Origin: CAMAVH01 sp964628235
GTDB lineage: Bacteria; Pseudomonadota; Alphaproteobacteria; SMXQ01
NCBI GenBank assembly: GCA_964628235.1
Contig: CAZVLU010000002.1
Location: 1 to 64,000 of the forward strand
Direction of reading: 5' to 3'
DNA: 64,000 bases
Shown: positions 7,945 to 16,607 of the stretch, piece by piece
Layout: the number at the start of each line of letters is the position of its first letter
How positions within the stretch are numbered: the first letter of the stretch is position 1
The notes under the pieces: model-generated
Seen by the model: the letters and a program-made list of their open reading frames with translations, nothing else
What the model was told of the DNA's origin: nothing
Databases searched by the model: none
Translations under genes and position numbers: made by a program

Positions 7945-8418
7945 TTAGGCGACCTTGCTCTTGTCGCTGGCGTCGAAATGGCTGGCGCCGGCCATGATGT
8001 CGTAATCGCGCGGGGCTGCGTCGATGCGCTTATCCTTGCCGCGGCCCTTGGTGTAGGTCTTGATCTGCAGCAGCTCGAGATCGTCTTCGCCGCAGCTCTC
8101 GAACCAGTAGCGCGCGCCGGCCGGGATGACCAAGCCTTCGATCGGGCCGAACTCGCCGCGGATCTCTTCGCCCGGGCCGTAGAAACGGGCGCGGCCCTTC
8201 AGAACCATCCAGGTGATGTCGACGCCGGAATGGAAATGCAGGTTGTTCTCGCCGCCCTGGCCGAGGCAATGGATGGCGATGGCCGAGCGCTCGCTGCTCG
8301 TCAGCTTCACGATGGCCTTGCGGCCGCTATAGGTTTCCGGCGCCTTGAAGTGAAACTGCTGGATGGCAGCTTCGGCTGCATCGTGGTCGATGGTTTCTTT
8401 CTCGGTCACGTCGGACAT
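7945..8418 (-). CDS. Cupin-domain protein
   Basis: A 157-residue single-domain cupin. Motif 1 is LHFHSGVDITWMVLKGRARF, with the metal-binding HxH, and motif 2 is GLVIPAGARYWFESCGED. No enzyme-specific feature is visible, so it could be a metal-dependent oxygenase, an isomerase or a binding protein. The start is secure: AGGAGGCTAGCC precedes the ATG. It stands alone, ended by a strong terminator. Confidence 0.85.
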   Translation of the reverse strand: MSDVTEKETIDHDAAEAAIQQFHFKAPETYSGRKAIVKLTSSERSAIAIHCLGQGGENNLHFHSGVDITWMVLKGRARFYGPGEEIRGEFGPIEGLVIPAGARYWFESCGEDDLELLQIKTYTKGRGKDKRIDAAPRDYDIMAGASHFDASDKSKVA

Positions 8419-8645
8419 GGCTAGCCTCCTAAAACAAAAAGAATTGATGCTTATTCGTATGGTTCAATTTTACAAGGCGCTGCCCGCGCTGTCCATTGTC
8501 GGTGCCTGGGCCGATCAGGAGCACAGCCCAACGTCGATTGGCGAAAACTCTATAAGAGTTCCAGCAGAAGGGGGAAAAACGGCGGTTTGCTTGGCTTTTC
8601 GCAGGCATCGCGCACGCGGTGAAAACGAAACGCACGCTCCTGGCG

Positions 8646-9446
8646 TCAAATTGATGCCGCCTTGCGACAGGTCAGTTTGATGCCCGGCTTGAGCGCGAGG
8701 CGTCGGCGAATATCGACGAAGCCGACGCGGCGGAGCAGCGTCGTCAGGCTTTGCGGCGTGAAGAACACGCAATGGGACGGCGGGCAGAAGCCGTCCCAGC
8801 GCGTCACGTCGCGCGGCCGGCGCCAGTGGCTGATGTCGGGGGTGGTGAGGAAGAACAGGCCGTTTGGCGCGAGCAGGTCATGCACCGTGGCGAGAAAGCG
8901 GCCGGGATCGGCGAGATGCTCGATCACTTCCGAGCTGTAGATCAGATCGAAGCGCGGCGCCCCGCCGGCGTAGTCTTCCAGGGTCGAGAGGGCGAAGGCG
9001 TTGGCCGGGTAATGCCGGCGCGCATAGGCGATCGACACCGGGTCGATGTCGAGGCCGTGGGCGGCGAAGCCGCGCTCGCGGGCCGCTTCGACCATGAAGC
9101 CGCCGCTGCAGCCGATGTCGAGGAAGCACGGCGGCGAGGCGTGGCTGGTCGATATGAGACGGGCCAAAACCGCCATGCGCCGACGCGACCGGCGCAGTTT
9201 CTTATCGACCTTGGCGAAATAGCTTTCCGTCGCGCCTTGATAAGCGTCGGTGTAGAGGGCCTGCACCTCTGCGCGCGACGGGCGCGGGTGCAGATGCACC
9301 GTGCCGCAGGCGCGGCAGGCGAGCAGCGTCATGCCGCGATGGACGATATAGGGATCATGGCCGCGACCGTCGCAGGCGGGACATATAGCGACGGAGGGTT
9401 CCGCGGCGGAAGAGGCCCGCGCGGACTCGTCGAGCGTTAAGCTCAT
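8646..9446 (-). CDS. Class I SAM-dependent methyltransferase with N-terminal zinc-ribbon-like motif
   Basis: About 266 residues. The N-terminus has a CPAC...CRAC pair (HRGMTLLACRACGTVHLHPR), seen in sugar and lipid methyltransferases. The Rossmann core begins FLDIGCSGGFMVEAARERGF, with DLIYSSEVIEHLADP as motif III/IV and LLAPNGLFFLTTPD after it. The substrate is not deducible. The ATG at 9446 is chosen because a more upstream start (9494) has no ribosome site and would add a segment outside the family fold. The gene stands between the cupin and the YihY gene with no operon partner. Confidence 0.87.
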   Translation of the reverse strand: MSLTLDESARASSAAEPSVAICPACDGRGHDPYIVHRGMTLLACRACGTVHLHPRPSRAEVQALYTDAYQGATESYFAKVDKKLRRSRRRMAVLARLISTSHASPPCFLDIGCSGGFMVEAARERGFAAHGLDIDPVSIAYARRHYPANAFALSTLEDYAGGAPRFDLIYSSEVIEHLADPGRFLATVHDLLAPNGLFFLTTPDISHWRRPRDVTRWDGFCPPSHCVFFTPQSLTTLLRRVGFVDIRRRLALKPGIKLTCRKAASI

Positions 9447-9638
9447 GATATTGCAGCCCCCCGGCTTTGAATTTATCCCTATAATGCTTATCATTATGGC
9501 AATTATCCGCCAAGCCGGAATAGCGGATGCGCCAGCGGCGCTTTAGATTGGCTCATAGTCCAGACCGAGGCGTTTAGACTGAGCGTTTAGGTTGGCGTCG
9601 GGGCCGAGACGGCTGCGGCCGAGAGGAAGGGGTCCGAG

Positions 9639-11024
9639 ATGCTCGCCGGTCTCAAAAAATGGCTCGAAGATAAGATCTGGGAGCAGAGCGCCAGCAGCGG
9701 TTGGCGCCGTCCGACCTTCACGGCCTTGCGAATCGCCTATGCGCTGGCGCGCGACGTGACCGAAGGCAACATCAGCCTGCGCGCCATGAGCCTCGTCTAT
9801 ACCACGTTGTTGTCGCTCGTGCCGCTCCTCGCCATCACCTTCTCGGTGCTCAAGGGCTTCGGCGTCCACAATCAGATCGAGCCCTTCCTGATGGGCGTAT
9901 TGACGCCGCTCGGCGACCAGGGCCAGGAAATCGCGTCGCGCATCATCGAGTTCGTCGACAATATGCAGGTCGGCGTGCTCGGCTCTGTCGGCCTGGTGAT
10001 GCTGATCTACACCGTGGTCTCGCTGATCCAGAAGATCGAGATGGCCTTTAACGCCATTTGGAACGTCGGCCAGAGCCGGTCGCTGGCAGCGCGATTCTCG
10101 GGCTACATCAGCATCTTGGTGTTGGGCCCGCTGCTGGTGTTCTCCTCCCTCGGCATTTCGGCGACGGTGAGCAGCTCGTCGGCCATGTCGACGCTGTCTG
10201 CGGTGCCCGGCGTCGGCTTCGTGCTGCATGAGTTGGGCCGACTGCTCCCCTACGCCATCATCATCAGCGCCTTCACGCTGCTTTATAAATTCCTGCCCAA
10301 CACGCGGGTCCATTGGCTCTCGGCGGCCATCGGCGGCGTCCTCGCGGGGTTCCTGTGGGAAAGCATCGGCTGGGCCTTCGCCGCCTATGTCGTCAAATCG
10401 AACAGCTATTCGGCGGTCTACTCGGCCTTCGCGACGCTGATCCTGTTCATGATCTGGCTCTATGTCGCCTGGCTCATCCTGCTCGCCGGCTGCTCGGTCG
10501 CCTACTATCACCAGCACCCCGAATGCGTCGTCGCCAAGCGGCGCGACCTGCAGCTTTCCTTGCGCGGCCAGGAGCATCTGGCGCTCGCATTGGCGGCCTG
10601 GATCGCCAAATGCTTTCAAGACGGCGCGCCGCCGCCGGACGCGGAGCGGTTGGTGCAGCGCTACGAGGTGCCGGTCGGCACGATCGAGGCGGTTCTGACG
10701 ATGTTGGAGGGCGCCGGCTTCATTCGCTGCCTGGAAGGCAAGCGCGCCGGCTACGTGCCCGCCCGGCCGCCCGAGAGCACCGAGGCCATCGCCGTGCTGA
10801 CGGCGGCGCGCGGGGCGGGACCCGGCCGCATGCGGCTGACGTCCAAGCTCGAGGGCCAGCCGGGCGTCACCGCTGCCGCCCAGGCGGTCGAGGCGGCGAT
10901 CGAGCAGGCGCTGGCTGGGGTCACGCTCAAGGATTTGGCCGAGGGGCGGGGGCAGGCGGCGGCGCAGCCCGGCGCGGCGGCGGACGCCAATTTGCTCCGT
11001 AAAGGCCCCCGCGCCGCGTTATAA
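9639..11024 (+). CDS. YihY/BrkB-family inner-membrane protein
   Basis: A 461-residue integral membrane protein with about six transmembrane helices between residues 40 and 290. Family stretches are ISLRAMSLVYTTLLSLVPLL, RVHWLSAAIGGVLAGFLWE and LYVAWLILLAGCSVAYYHQH. A cytoplasmic tail of about 160 residues contains a winged-helix-like stretch (VQRYEVPVGTIEAVLTMLEG) and an Ala/Gly-rich end. Once mis-named ribonuclease BN, the family has no settled function. Ribosome site GAGGAAGGGG. Confidence 0.9.
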   Translation: MLAGLKKWLEDKIWEQSASSGWRRPTFTALRIAYALARDVTEGNISLRAMSLVYTTLLSLVPLLAITFSVLKGFGVHNQIEPFLMGVLTPLGDQGQEIASRIIEFVDNMQVGVLGSVGLVMLIYTVVSLIQKIEMAFNAIWNVGQSRSLAARFSGYISILVLGPLLVFSSLGISATVSSSSAMSTLSAVPGVGFVLHELGRLLPYAIIISAFTLLYKFLPNTRVHWLSAAIGGVLAGFLWESIGWAFAAYVVKSNSYSAVYSAFATLILFMIWLYVAWLILLAGCSVAYYHQHPECVVAKRRDLQLSLRGQEHLALALAAWIAKCFQDGAPPPDAERLVQRYEVPVGTIEAVLTMLEGAGFIRCLEGKRAGYVPARPPESTEAIAVLTAARGAGPGRMRLTSKLEGQPGVTAAAQAVEAAIEQALAGVTLKDLAEGRGQAAAQPGAAADANLLRKGPRAAL

Positions 11025-11073
11025 TGGGCCCATTGGACCCGTTTCAGCCGATTGCGCACAGGAGGCCCAGATC

Positions 11074-11367
11074 ATGACTGTCCGCCGTTTCCTGCCCGTT
11101 TCCGCGGTGGCTATTGCCTTCCTTGCATCGACGGTCTTGGCCACGCCGGCCTTCGCCGAGGCGCCGCGCCCCGATACGCCGCGCCGGCCGGGCGAGATCG
11201 CCCGCGAGGGCGTCGATGAGGTGCTGCGCAGCTTGGAGAAATTCGTCGCCGGCCTGCCGCGCTATGGCCTGCCGGAGATCACCGAGCGGGGCGACATCCT
11301 TGTTCCGCGCAAGAACTCGCAGACTCCCCCCATGCCCGATTGGCATCTGGATGTTGCTGATCTGTAA
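11074..11367 (+). CDS. Small exported protein of unknown function
   Basis: 97 residues. A signal peptide (about residues 1-27, ending ATPAFAEA) is followed by about 70 mature residues including REGVDEVLRSLEKFVAGLPR and the Pro-rich end QTPPMPDWHLD. Similar short secreted proteins occur in Hyphomicrobiales but I know no function. The AGGAGGCCC ribosome site is strong. It follows the YihY gene by 49 bases, so it may be co-transcribed. Confidence 0.75.
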   Translation: MTVRRFLPVSAVAIAFLASTVLATPAFAEAPRPDTPRRPGEIAREGVDEVLRSLEKFVAGLPRYGLPEITERGDILVPRKNSQTPPMPDWHLDVADL

Positions 11368-11466
11368 GCGATAAGCTCTCAATATGAGGAATAATTGCCC
11401 GAAGTTCGCGAGAGCGGATCGTTATAATATCTTATGAATCTGCGCTAAGGACCGACCGGGGAACAA

Positions 11467-13221
11467 ATGCCGCTTCCGCTTGAAGCATTTGAGTCCGACC
11501 TGACGACAGGGCCGGCAGACCCGCTCGGCTTTGGCTTTGGCACAAGCGCGGTCCCCGCCCCATCGGCGGCATCATCAGGCGGCGCATCATCCCCTGACAG
11601 TTTGGCGGCGTCAGAACGAGCCGTTGATATCGCCGCGTCGCCAGCTACGGGCACCGACGCTCCCTTCGCCTTTTCGAGTCAGAACAGCTCGCAAATGAGA
11701 TTTGCGGCCCAGAGCGATTCGGCGCCCTCGCTTTTGACGCAATCGAATTACGCTCACGACGACGCGCTAAATGGCGCAGACCCTTACACGATCGGCAGCC
11801 TGCAGACCAAATGGGGACCCAGTTCCGCATTCGGCACGTCGGGCGGCGTCGTGACTTGGAGCTTGGCGGCGAGCGGCACATCGATCCGCTCCGATTTGGC
11901 TTTGCAACTTGCGGCTGAGGGTATCAGCCCGAACATCATTAGCCTGTCGAGCTTCCTTTACGGCGGCTACGAAACGCAGTTGCGAGCCGCCTTTAATATG
12001 TGGTCGCAGGTCGCAAATATCGACTTCATCCAAGTGCAGGACAGCGGCGGCGCGATCGGCACCAGCAATTTCGCCGACATTCGCATCTCCGGCCTGAACA
12101 TAGATGGCGACGGCGATACGCTGGCCTTCGCCTTCTATCCGGGCCAAGGCCCGATCTCGGGCGATATGTTCCTCGACGCAGGCGAAATCGGTTTCTGGAC
12201 TGCGTCGAGCCTGCAGTCCGTCGTTGCCCATGAGATCGGCCACGCGCTAGGGCTCGATCATTCCTTCGTCACCAATTCCTTGATGTATCCCTATTACAAC
12301 CCGAGTTTGTCCGGGCTGCAAAGCGACGACATCGCAGGCGCGCGTGCCATATACGGCACGGCGCAGCCTGGGGCCAAGACCTACACGCTGGCCAGCGATC
12401 TCGTGAACTTCACGATGGTGAGCGGCATCGCCAACCTGACCGTCGTCGGCAACAGCCTTGCTAACACCATCACCGGCACGGCTCTGGCCGAAACTTTGAA
12501 CGGCATGGCTGGCGCCGACACGATGGTGGGCGGCGCCGGCAACGACACCTACTACGTCGACAATCTCGGCGACATCATCACTGAGGGCGCCAGCGAGGGC
12601 GTGCAGGACTGGGTCTATGCCAGCGTCAGCGGCTACACGCTGGCGGCCAATGTGGAGTTCGGCACCCTCAACCTCGTCTCGGGCGGCCGTCTCGACGGCA
12701 ATAGCGGCGACAATGCCTTGATCGGCAGCGACGCGGCGGACCAGCTTTACGGCCTGGGCGGCAATGATGCGCTCGCCGGCGGCCTCGGCAACGACATCAT
12801 CGACGCCGGCGCGGGCAATGACATCGTCGGCGCGGGGGTCGGCGACGACACGATCACCGGCGGCCTCGGCGACGACACGCTCTATGGCCAGGGCGGCAAC
12901 AACAGCTTCATGTACGGCGCGACCGGCTGGGGCGCGGACGTCATCACCGACTTCGTGGCCGGCGCGGCCTCGGGCGATGTGCTGAACTTCACCGGCGCGG
13001 GCTTGTCCTTCGCGAATTTCGCCTTCGCGCAATTGGGCGCCGACACGCGGATGACGCGCATATCGAGCGGCGACAGCATCACGCTTAACAACGTTAGCCT
13101 GGGGAACTTGACCGCGGCCGATTTTACCGGTCTCTCGGGCACGTTCGGCACGGGGGGGCACCCCCGGCGCGATCACCGGCACGGCGGGCAACGACACGCT
13201 GACCGGCACGTCGGGGTCTGA
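11467..13221 (+). CDS. Matrixin-type zinc metalloprotease with RTX repeats (N-terminal piece of a frameshifted gene)
   Basis: A secreted protease. After a low-complexity N-terminus of about 100 residues without Sec signal, the zinc-binding HExxHxxGxxH lies at residue 255 on (HEIGHALGLDH), with a Met-turn SLMYPYY. Calcium-binding RTX nonapeptides (GGxGxDxxx) follow from about residue 340. The frame runs out soon after the G7 tract at 13152-13158. Removing one G joins it to the open frame ending at 13873, giving about 801 residues. RTX proteins without signal peptides leave by type I secretion, but no such system is nearby. As sequenced, the product lacks the distal repeats and the C-terminal secretion signal. 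Confidence 0.85.
   Translation: MPLPLEAFESDLTTGPADPLGFGFGTSAVPAPSAASSGGASSPDSLAASERAVDIAASPATGTDAPFAFSSQNSSQMRFAAQSDSAPSLLTQSNYAHDDALNGADPYTIGSLQTKWGPSSAFGTSGGVVTWSLAASGTSIRSDLALQLAAEGISPNIISLSSFLYGGYETQLRAAFNMWSQVANIDFIQVQDSGGAIGTSNFADIRISGLNIDGDGDTLAFAFYPGQGPISGDMFLDAGEIGFWTASSLQSVVAHEIGHALGLDHSFVTNSLMYPYYNPSLSGLQSDDIAGARAIYGTAQPGAKTYTLASDLVNFTMVSGIANLTVVGNSLANTITGTALAETLNGMAGADTMVGGAGNDTYYVDNLGDIITEGASEGVQDWVYASVSGYTLAANVEFGTLNLVSGGRLDGNSGDNALIGSDAADQLYGLGGNDALAGGLGNDIIDAGAGNDIVGAGVGDDTITGGLGDDTLYGQGGNNSFMYGATGWGADVITDFVAGAASGDVLNFTGAGLSFANFAFAQLGADTRMTRISSGDSITLNNVSLGNLTAADFTGLSGTFGTGGHPRRDHRHGGQRHADRHVGV
12511..12903 (+). repeat. Internal RTX module, copy 1
   Basis: A stretch of about 393 bases encoding GADTMVGGAGNDTYYVDN through DDTLYGQGGNN. 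It recurs with high identity 730 bases downstream at 13241-13633. The copies share the non-RTX spacer EGVQDWVYASVSGYT, so this is duplication of a whole module rather than of single nonapeptides. Confidence 0.9.
13152..13158 (+). other. G7 homopolymer at the frameshift in the RTX protease gene
   Basis: Seven consecutive G. Upstream the frame reads FGTGG. With six G the frame would continue TPGAITGTAGNDTLTGTSG into the second RTX block. Either a sequencing indel, a fixed frameshift or a slippage-prone switch. Confidence 0.8.
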
Positions 13222-13240
13222 CACCATCAACGGTCTTGGC

Positions 13241-13633
13241 GGCGCGGACACGATGGTCGGCGGCTCCGGCAACGACACTTACTACGTCGACAACCTGAGC
13301 GACGTGATCACCGAGGGGGCCGGCGAGGGCGTGCAGGACTGGGTCTATGCCAGCGTCAGCGGCTACACGATGGCGGCGAACGTCGAGGTCGGCGTCGTCA
13401 ACATCGCTTCGGGCGGCCGGATCGACGGCAACGGCGGCGACAACGTCCTGTTCGGCAGCGACGCGGCGGATCAGTTGTACGGCCTGGGCGGCAACGACGC
13501 GTTCGGCGCCGGGGCTGGCAACGACGTGATCGACGGCGGCGCGGGCAACGACGCGATCGGGGCCGGGGCTGGCGACGACACGATCACCGGCGGCCTCGGC
13601 GACGACACGCTCTACGGCCAGGGCGGCAACAAT
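13241..13633 (+). repeat. Internal RTX module, copy 2
   Basis: The second copy of the module at 12511-12903, offset by 730 bases (a multiple of three plus one, which reflects the extra base in the G7 tract). It encodes GADTMVGGSGNDTYYVDN to DDTLYGQGGNN. Confidence 0.9.
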
Positions 13634-13873
13634 CTATTTGTCATGACCGGCACGACCAATGCCGACACTATCATCGACTTCGTAGCGGGTGCAGGCCTGG
13701 GCGATCGTGTGCAGTTGCTAGGTTATGACAGCTTCTCCAACTTCTCCGACGTTCAGGCAGCCATGACGATGTCCGGCGGATCTGCCGTTCTCGACCTCGG
13801 GGGCGGCAATCAGATCACGTTTGCCAACGTGGCGCCCGCCCAGTTTGCTGCAGACGACTTCCTCTTCACTTGA
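13253..13873 (+). CDS. RTX-repeat C-terminal piece of the frameshifted metalloprotease
   Basis: About 206 residues from the first in-frame ATG, but open back to about 13160. It carries RTX repeats (GLGGNDAFGAGAGNDVIDGG) and the terminal block FVAGAGLGDRVQLLG to FANVAPAQFAADDFLFT, which resembles the C-terminal end of type-I-secreted RTX proteins. No ribosome site precedes the ATG, so it is read only if the upstream frame is restored. It belongs to the gene starting at 11467. Confidence 0.75.
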   Translation: MVGGSGNDTYYVDNLSDVITEGAGEGVQDWVYASVSGYTMAANVEVGVVNIASGGRIDGNGGDNVLFGSDAADQLYGLGGNDAFGAGAGNDVIDGGAGNDAIGAGAGDDTITGGLGDDTLYGQGGNNLFVMTGTTNADTIIDFVAGAGLGDRVQLLGYDSFSNFSDVQAAMTMSGGSAVLDLGGGNQITFANVAPAQFAADDFLFT

Positions 13874-13921
13874 GCGCCTCCGCCAAGACCGTCCGATGAT
13901 GAAGCGCTGACACGGCCTAAG

Positions 13922-15079
13922 TCAATGAACGGAGCCGGCATTCAATTCCCTATAGATGATTTCGGAGACGGCGTTCGCGCCGGCTTCAGAGAAATGGAAA
14001 TCATCGTAAAAATTCTTCGCCTGCTTCGGCAACTCACGCTCAAGGTCGACGCACTTCAAGCGATGCTGGCTACAAACCGACCGGGTCACGTCATTGTAGG
14101 CATTGAGCATCACCATCATCGCTTCCGGCCTGTACCACTTAATGCTCGGGTTGTTAGGCCACTCATCTGTCGGCGCGACCCCGCCAGCGTAGAGCTGGGA
14201 AATTTCCTGATCGGTCATCTGTGCCTTCCATAAATAGGGCTGCGTGATGAACGTAATTTCCACTCCGTTGTGTTGTGCCGTTCTGATCATCCGTATCAGA
14301 AGCGCGCTGAATTTTCGAAGAGCCGGTTCTAGTTCGGGAACATCCGACTTCCAGTCTTCCGGCCGGACTTAGGACCGCCGTTTCTTATAATTCGCCGACA
14401 TATCGCCGAAATTGACGGTTTGCAGAGCCGCCGCTTGTGCCCGGTCTAGCTGAAAGGCATCCAACGTACGTTTTGCTAATTGGTAAATAGAAAGCCGTTC
14501 GTACCAATGCATCTCATTGGGCGGAATATACATGAAGGCTTGGCGCAAATCCCAATCGGGTCCCAGCACTGTGTCGCCTAAGTGAATCCGCGCATCATAA
14601 AGCATGTCATTGAGGCCCAAGAGCACGATAACTCTTTCCACTTTGAGCCGTGGCAGCATCTCTTCGATCAACAGCGCATGGTGTATTGCGCTGGTCCCGG
14701 CTTTGCCGGCATTTCCAACCCATGCGCGCGAAAAATCCTGTCTTAATCGCTCCTGCAAACGACCAACCCAGGTCTTACGGTCATTGAGCAGCACATCTTC
14801 CGTAGTGCTGCCCCCAACCGCTAGAATCCTGGGCGAAGAATTAAAGTTCGGGGTATCACCGCGAATCCCGAGGGCATTGATCTTGATGTGAGCGTCTTCA
14901 AAAATGCCCGGAGTGCCTTCCGGGGTTGGACGAAAAACGATCTGCCAACCTGGCGTCCGCATGAATCGCAGGTTTGGATTAAATATGTTCTCTCGCAAAT
15001 ACCACTCCGAACCAGCCAAGAAAATGGCGGTACTCACGATGGTTATCGCGATGACGATTAGAGCGTTCAGAAATCGCAT
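13922..15079 (-). pseudogene. SGNH/GDSL-family hydrolase interrupted by an in-frame TAA
   Basis: One continuous frame of 385 codons broken only by TAA at 14369-14371. The first part (236 residues) has an N-terminal membrane anchor (FLNALIVIAITIVSTAIFLA), the block I serine in AVGGSTTEDVL and the block III Asn in LLGLNDM. The second part keeps the block V Asp/His (DDFHFSEAGANAV). All catalytic blocks survive, so the stop looks recent. The family removes or adds acyl groups on glycans and other esters. No other damage is visible. It could be a sequencing error, a true null, or recoded. Confidence 0.8.
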
Positions 15080-15288
15080 CGAGGGGTCGCTTACGCCCGG
15101 TTTTTGAGAGTATAGGGAGGCTGGGTGCCGCGGCGGCGAAAATAGCGTTTTAATCTTTCCATGATCCCCGACTGTGGCCTAAAACTGTCCTTGCCGATCA
15201 TCCTATCGTGTCGTTTGCATTTCCGACAGTGCCGAGGCGGTTTTTGCGCTGTCAGGCTTCCTGTTGCGGCCAGTCAGGGTGTGATAAT

Positions 15289-16179
15289 ATGCATTACTCT
15301 GGCGCTTCAAAAAGCGCCAGCGCCCTACAGCCAGCCGATGAAGCCGCACCGATGCATTCCGCTCTCGCACAAGATTTCACGACCCCCTATGCAGCTGCCC
15401 TGAGCAGTGAGTTCGACGCTCGAGGTTACGTCATTCGCGACGTCGAAGACCGTCCCATGCTGGATGCCTTTCGCCATGAAATCGCGGCTTTCGCGGCAAG
15501 CGTCCTGAAGCTGGCGGCGCCGGCGGACGACGGCGAATTTCTCGACGGCATTCATCGCCATCTGACCTTGGAAACGATCAACGACTTCCGTCTCAAGATG
15601 TATCGCGAGATGAACGCGCAGCCCTGGTTCCGGCCGAGCTATTTCAAGCTGGCGGCCGGCATGATCGAGGCGCTCGTCGGCAACGAGCTGGCGATGCAGA
15701 ACCGCATCAACTTCTCGATCCAAATGCCGGACGACGCGACGTCGCTGCTCGACCTTCATGCCGATTCCTTCACTGGGGAAACGCCCTATCAGGTGGTCGA
15801 ATGGTTGCCGCTTGTCGATGTCGCCAAGACGAAGTCGATGTTCGTCCTTCCCCTCGAAAAGTCGCGTGAGATTTCGGCCCGGCTCAACGAGTTCGCCGAC
15901 GGCGGCATGCCGGCGCTCTATGAGGCGATCAAAAACGATCTCATCTGGCTCGAAGTACCCTACGGCAAAGTCGTCGTATTCTCGCCCAACATCCTGCACG
16001 GCAACATCCTCAACCGCGAGCCCGGGACGCGCTGGTCCTTGAACACGCGTTTCACCGGCCTGTTCACCCCGTATGGCAGCGCCGAAAAGACGCTCGGCTC
16101 CTATTACCTGCCGATCACGGTGCGGCCCGTCACGCGCGCCGGCATGGCCTATCGTCAGCCGGCGGGGTTCGAGGAATGA
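15289..16179 (+). CDS. Sporadic carbohydrate cluster 2OG-Fe(II) oxygenase
   Basis: About 296 residues with a phytanoyl-CoA-dioxygenase-like core. The iron site HxD is in LDLHADSFTGE and the distal His is in SPNILHGNILNREPGTRWS, which also holds the 2OG-binding Arg. Such oxygenases are recurrent partners of the small LIC12192-family protein in scattered carbohydrate loci, as here with ATGA overlap to the next gene. The ATG at 15289 has AGGGTG upstream. A GTG at 15208 is possible but less supported. Its substrate is presumably a sugar or glycan intermediate. Confidence 0.82.
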   Translation: MHYSGASKSASALQPADEAAPMHSALAQDFTTPYAAALSSEFDARGYVIRDVEDRPMLDAFRHEIAAFAASVLKLAAPADDGEFLDGIHRHLTLETINDFRLKMYREMNAQPWFRPSYFKLAAGMIEALVGNELAMQNRINFSIQMPDDATSLLDLHADSFTGETPYQVVEWLPLVDVAKTKSMFVLPLEKSREISARLNEFADGGMPALYEAIKNDLIWLEVPYGKVVVFSPNILHGNILNREPGTRWSLNTRFTGLFTPYGSAEKTLGSYYLPITVRPVTRAGMAYRQPAGFEE

Positions 16180-16604
16180 CCCAGGCCTCAGGGGCCAATC
16201 GGCGCGGCTTGCGCGGCTATGTGACGTCGCGGGGGTTCGGCAAATTCTTCATTCCCGTGCCGCTGCAATCGCTGGCCCTGCGCGATTATTGCGCCCGCAA
16301 GGGCAAGCTCTACGTCTTGCCGGTCAACGAGAACGACTTCGCGCATTCTTACATGGTGCTCGAAGGCCTGATCGAGAATCTCGCCGCTTTTGAGGGCGTC
16401 ATCATGTACAGCATGCAAATGCTGCCGCAGAAGGCCGAGCGCCGGCGCAAGATCTATGAGAGGATCCTGGCACAAGGCTGCACGCTCCATTTCGTGCTGG
16501 AGGACACTGTCGTCTCCGGTGGTGAGGATGTCGAGCGGATCGAGGAATTGCTGCAAGTGATGCAACTCGCCGAGCAGGCGCCTGGCGTCGGCTCGCTCGC
16601 TTAA
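16176..16604 (+). CDS. LIC12192-family sporadic carbohydrate cluster protein
   Basis: A 142-residue protein with the characteristic layout GYVTSRGFGKFFIPVPLQ, LRDYCARKGKLYVLPVNEND, and EGVIMYSMQMLPQ. I recognise this as the LIC12192/TIGR04323-type family. It is known only from its habit of appearing in variable surface-carbohydrate loci. Biochemical role is unknown. It overlaps the oxygenase gene by four bases (ATGA) and precedes the epimerase by three bases, so all are one operon. Confidence 0.8.
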   Translation: MTQASGANRRGLRGYVTSRGFGKFFIPVPLQSLALRDYCARKGKLYVLPVNENDFAHSYMVLEGLIENLAAFEGVIMYSMQMLPQKAERRRKIYERILAQGCTLHFVLEDTVVSGGEDVERIEELLQVMQLAEQAPGVGSLA

Positions 16605-16607
16605 GCC

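Noticed and set aside
12511..13633. Repeats suggesting a CRISPR array or tandem repeat locus
   Set aside because: They are protein-coding RTX repeats in the metalloprotease frame, with no constant repeat plus variable spacer pattern.
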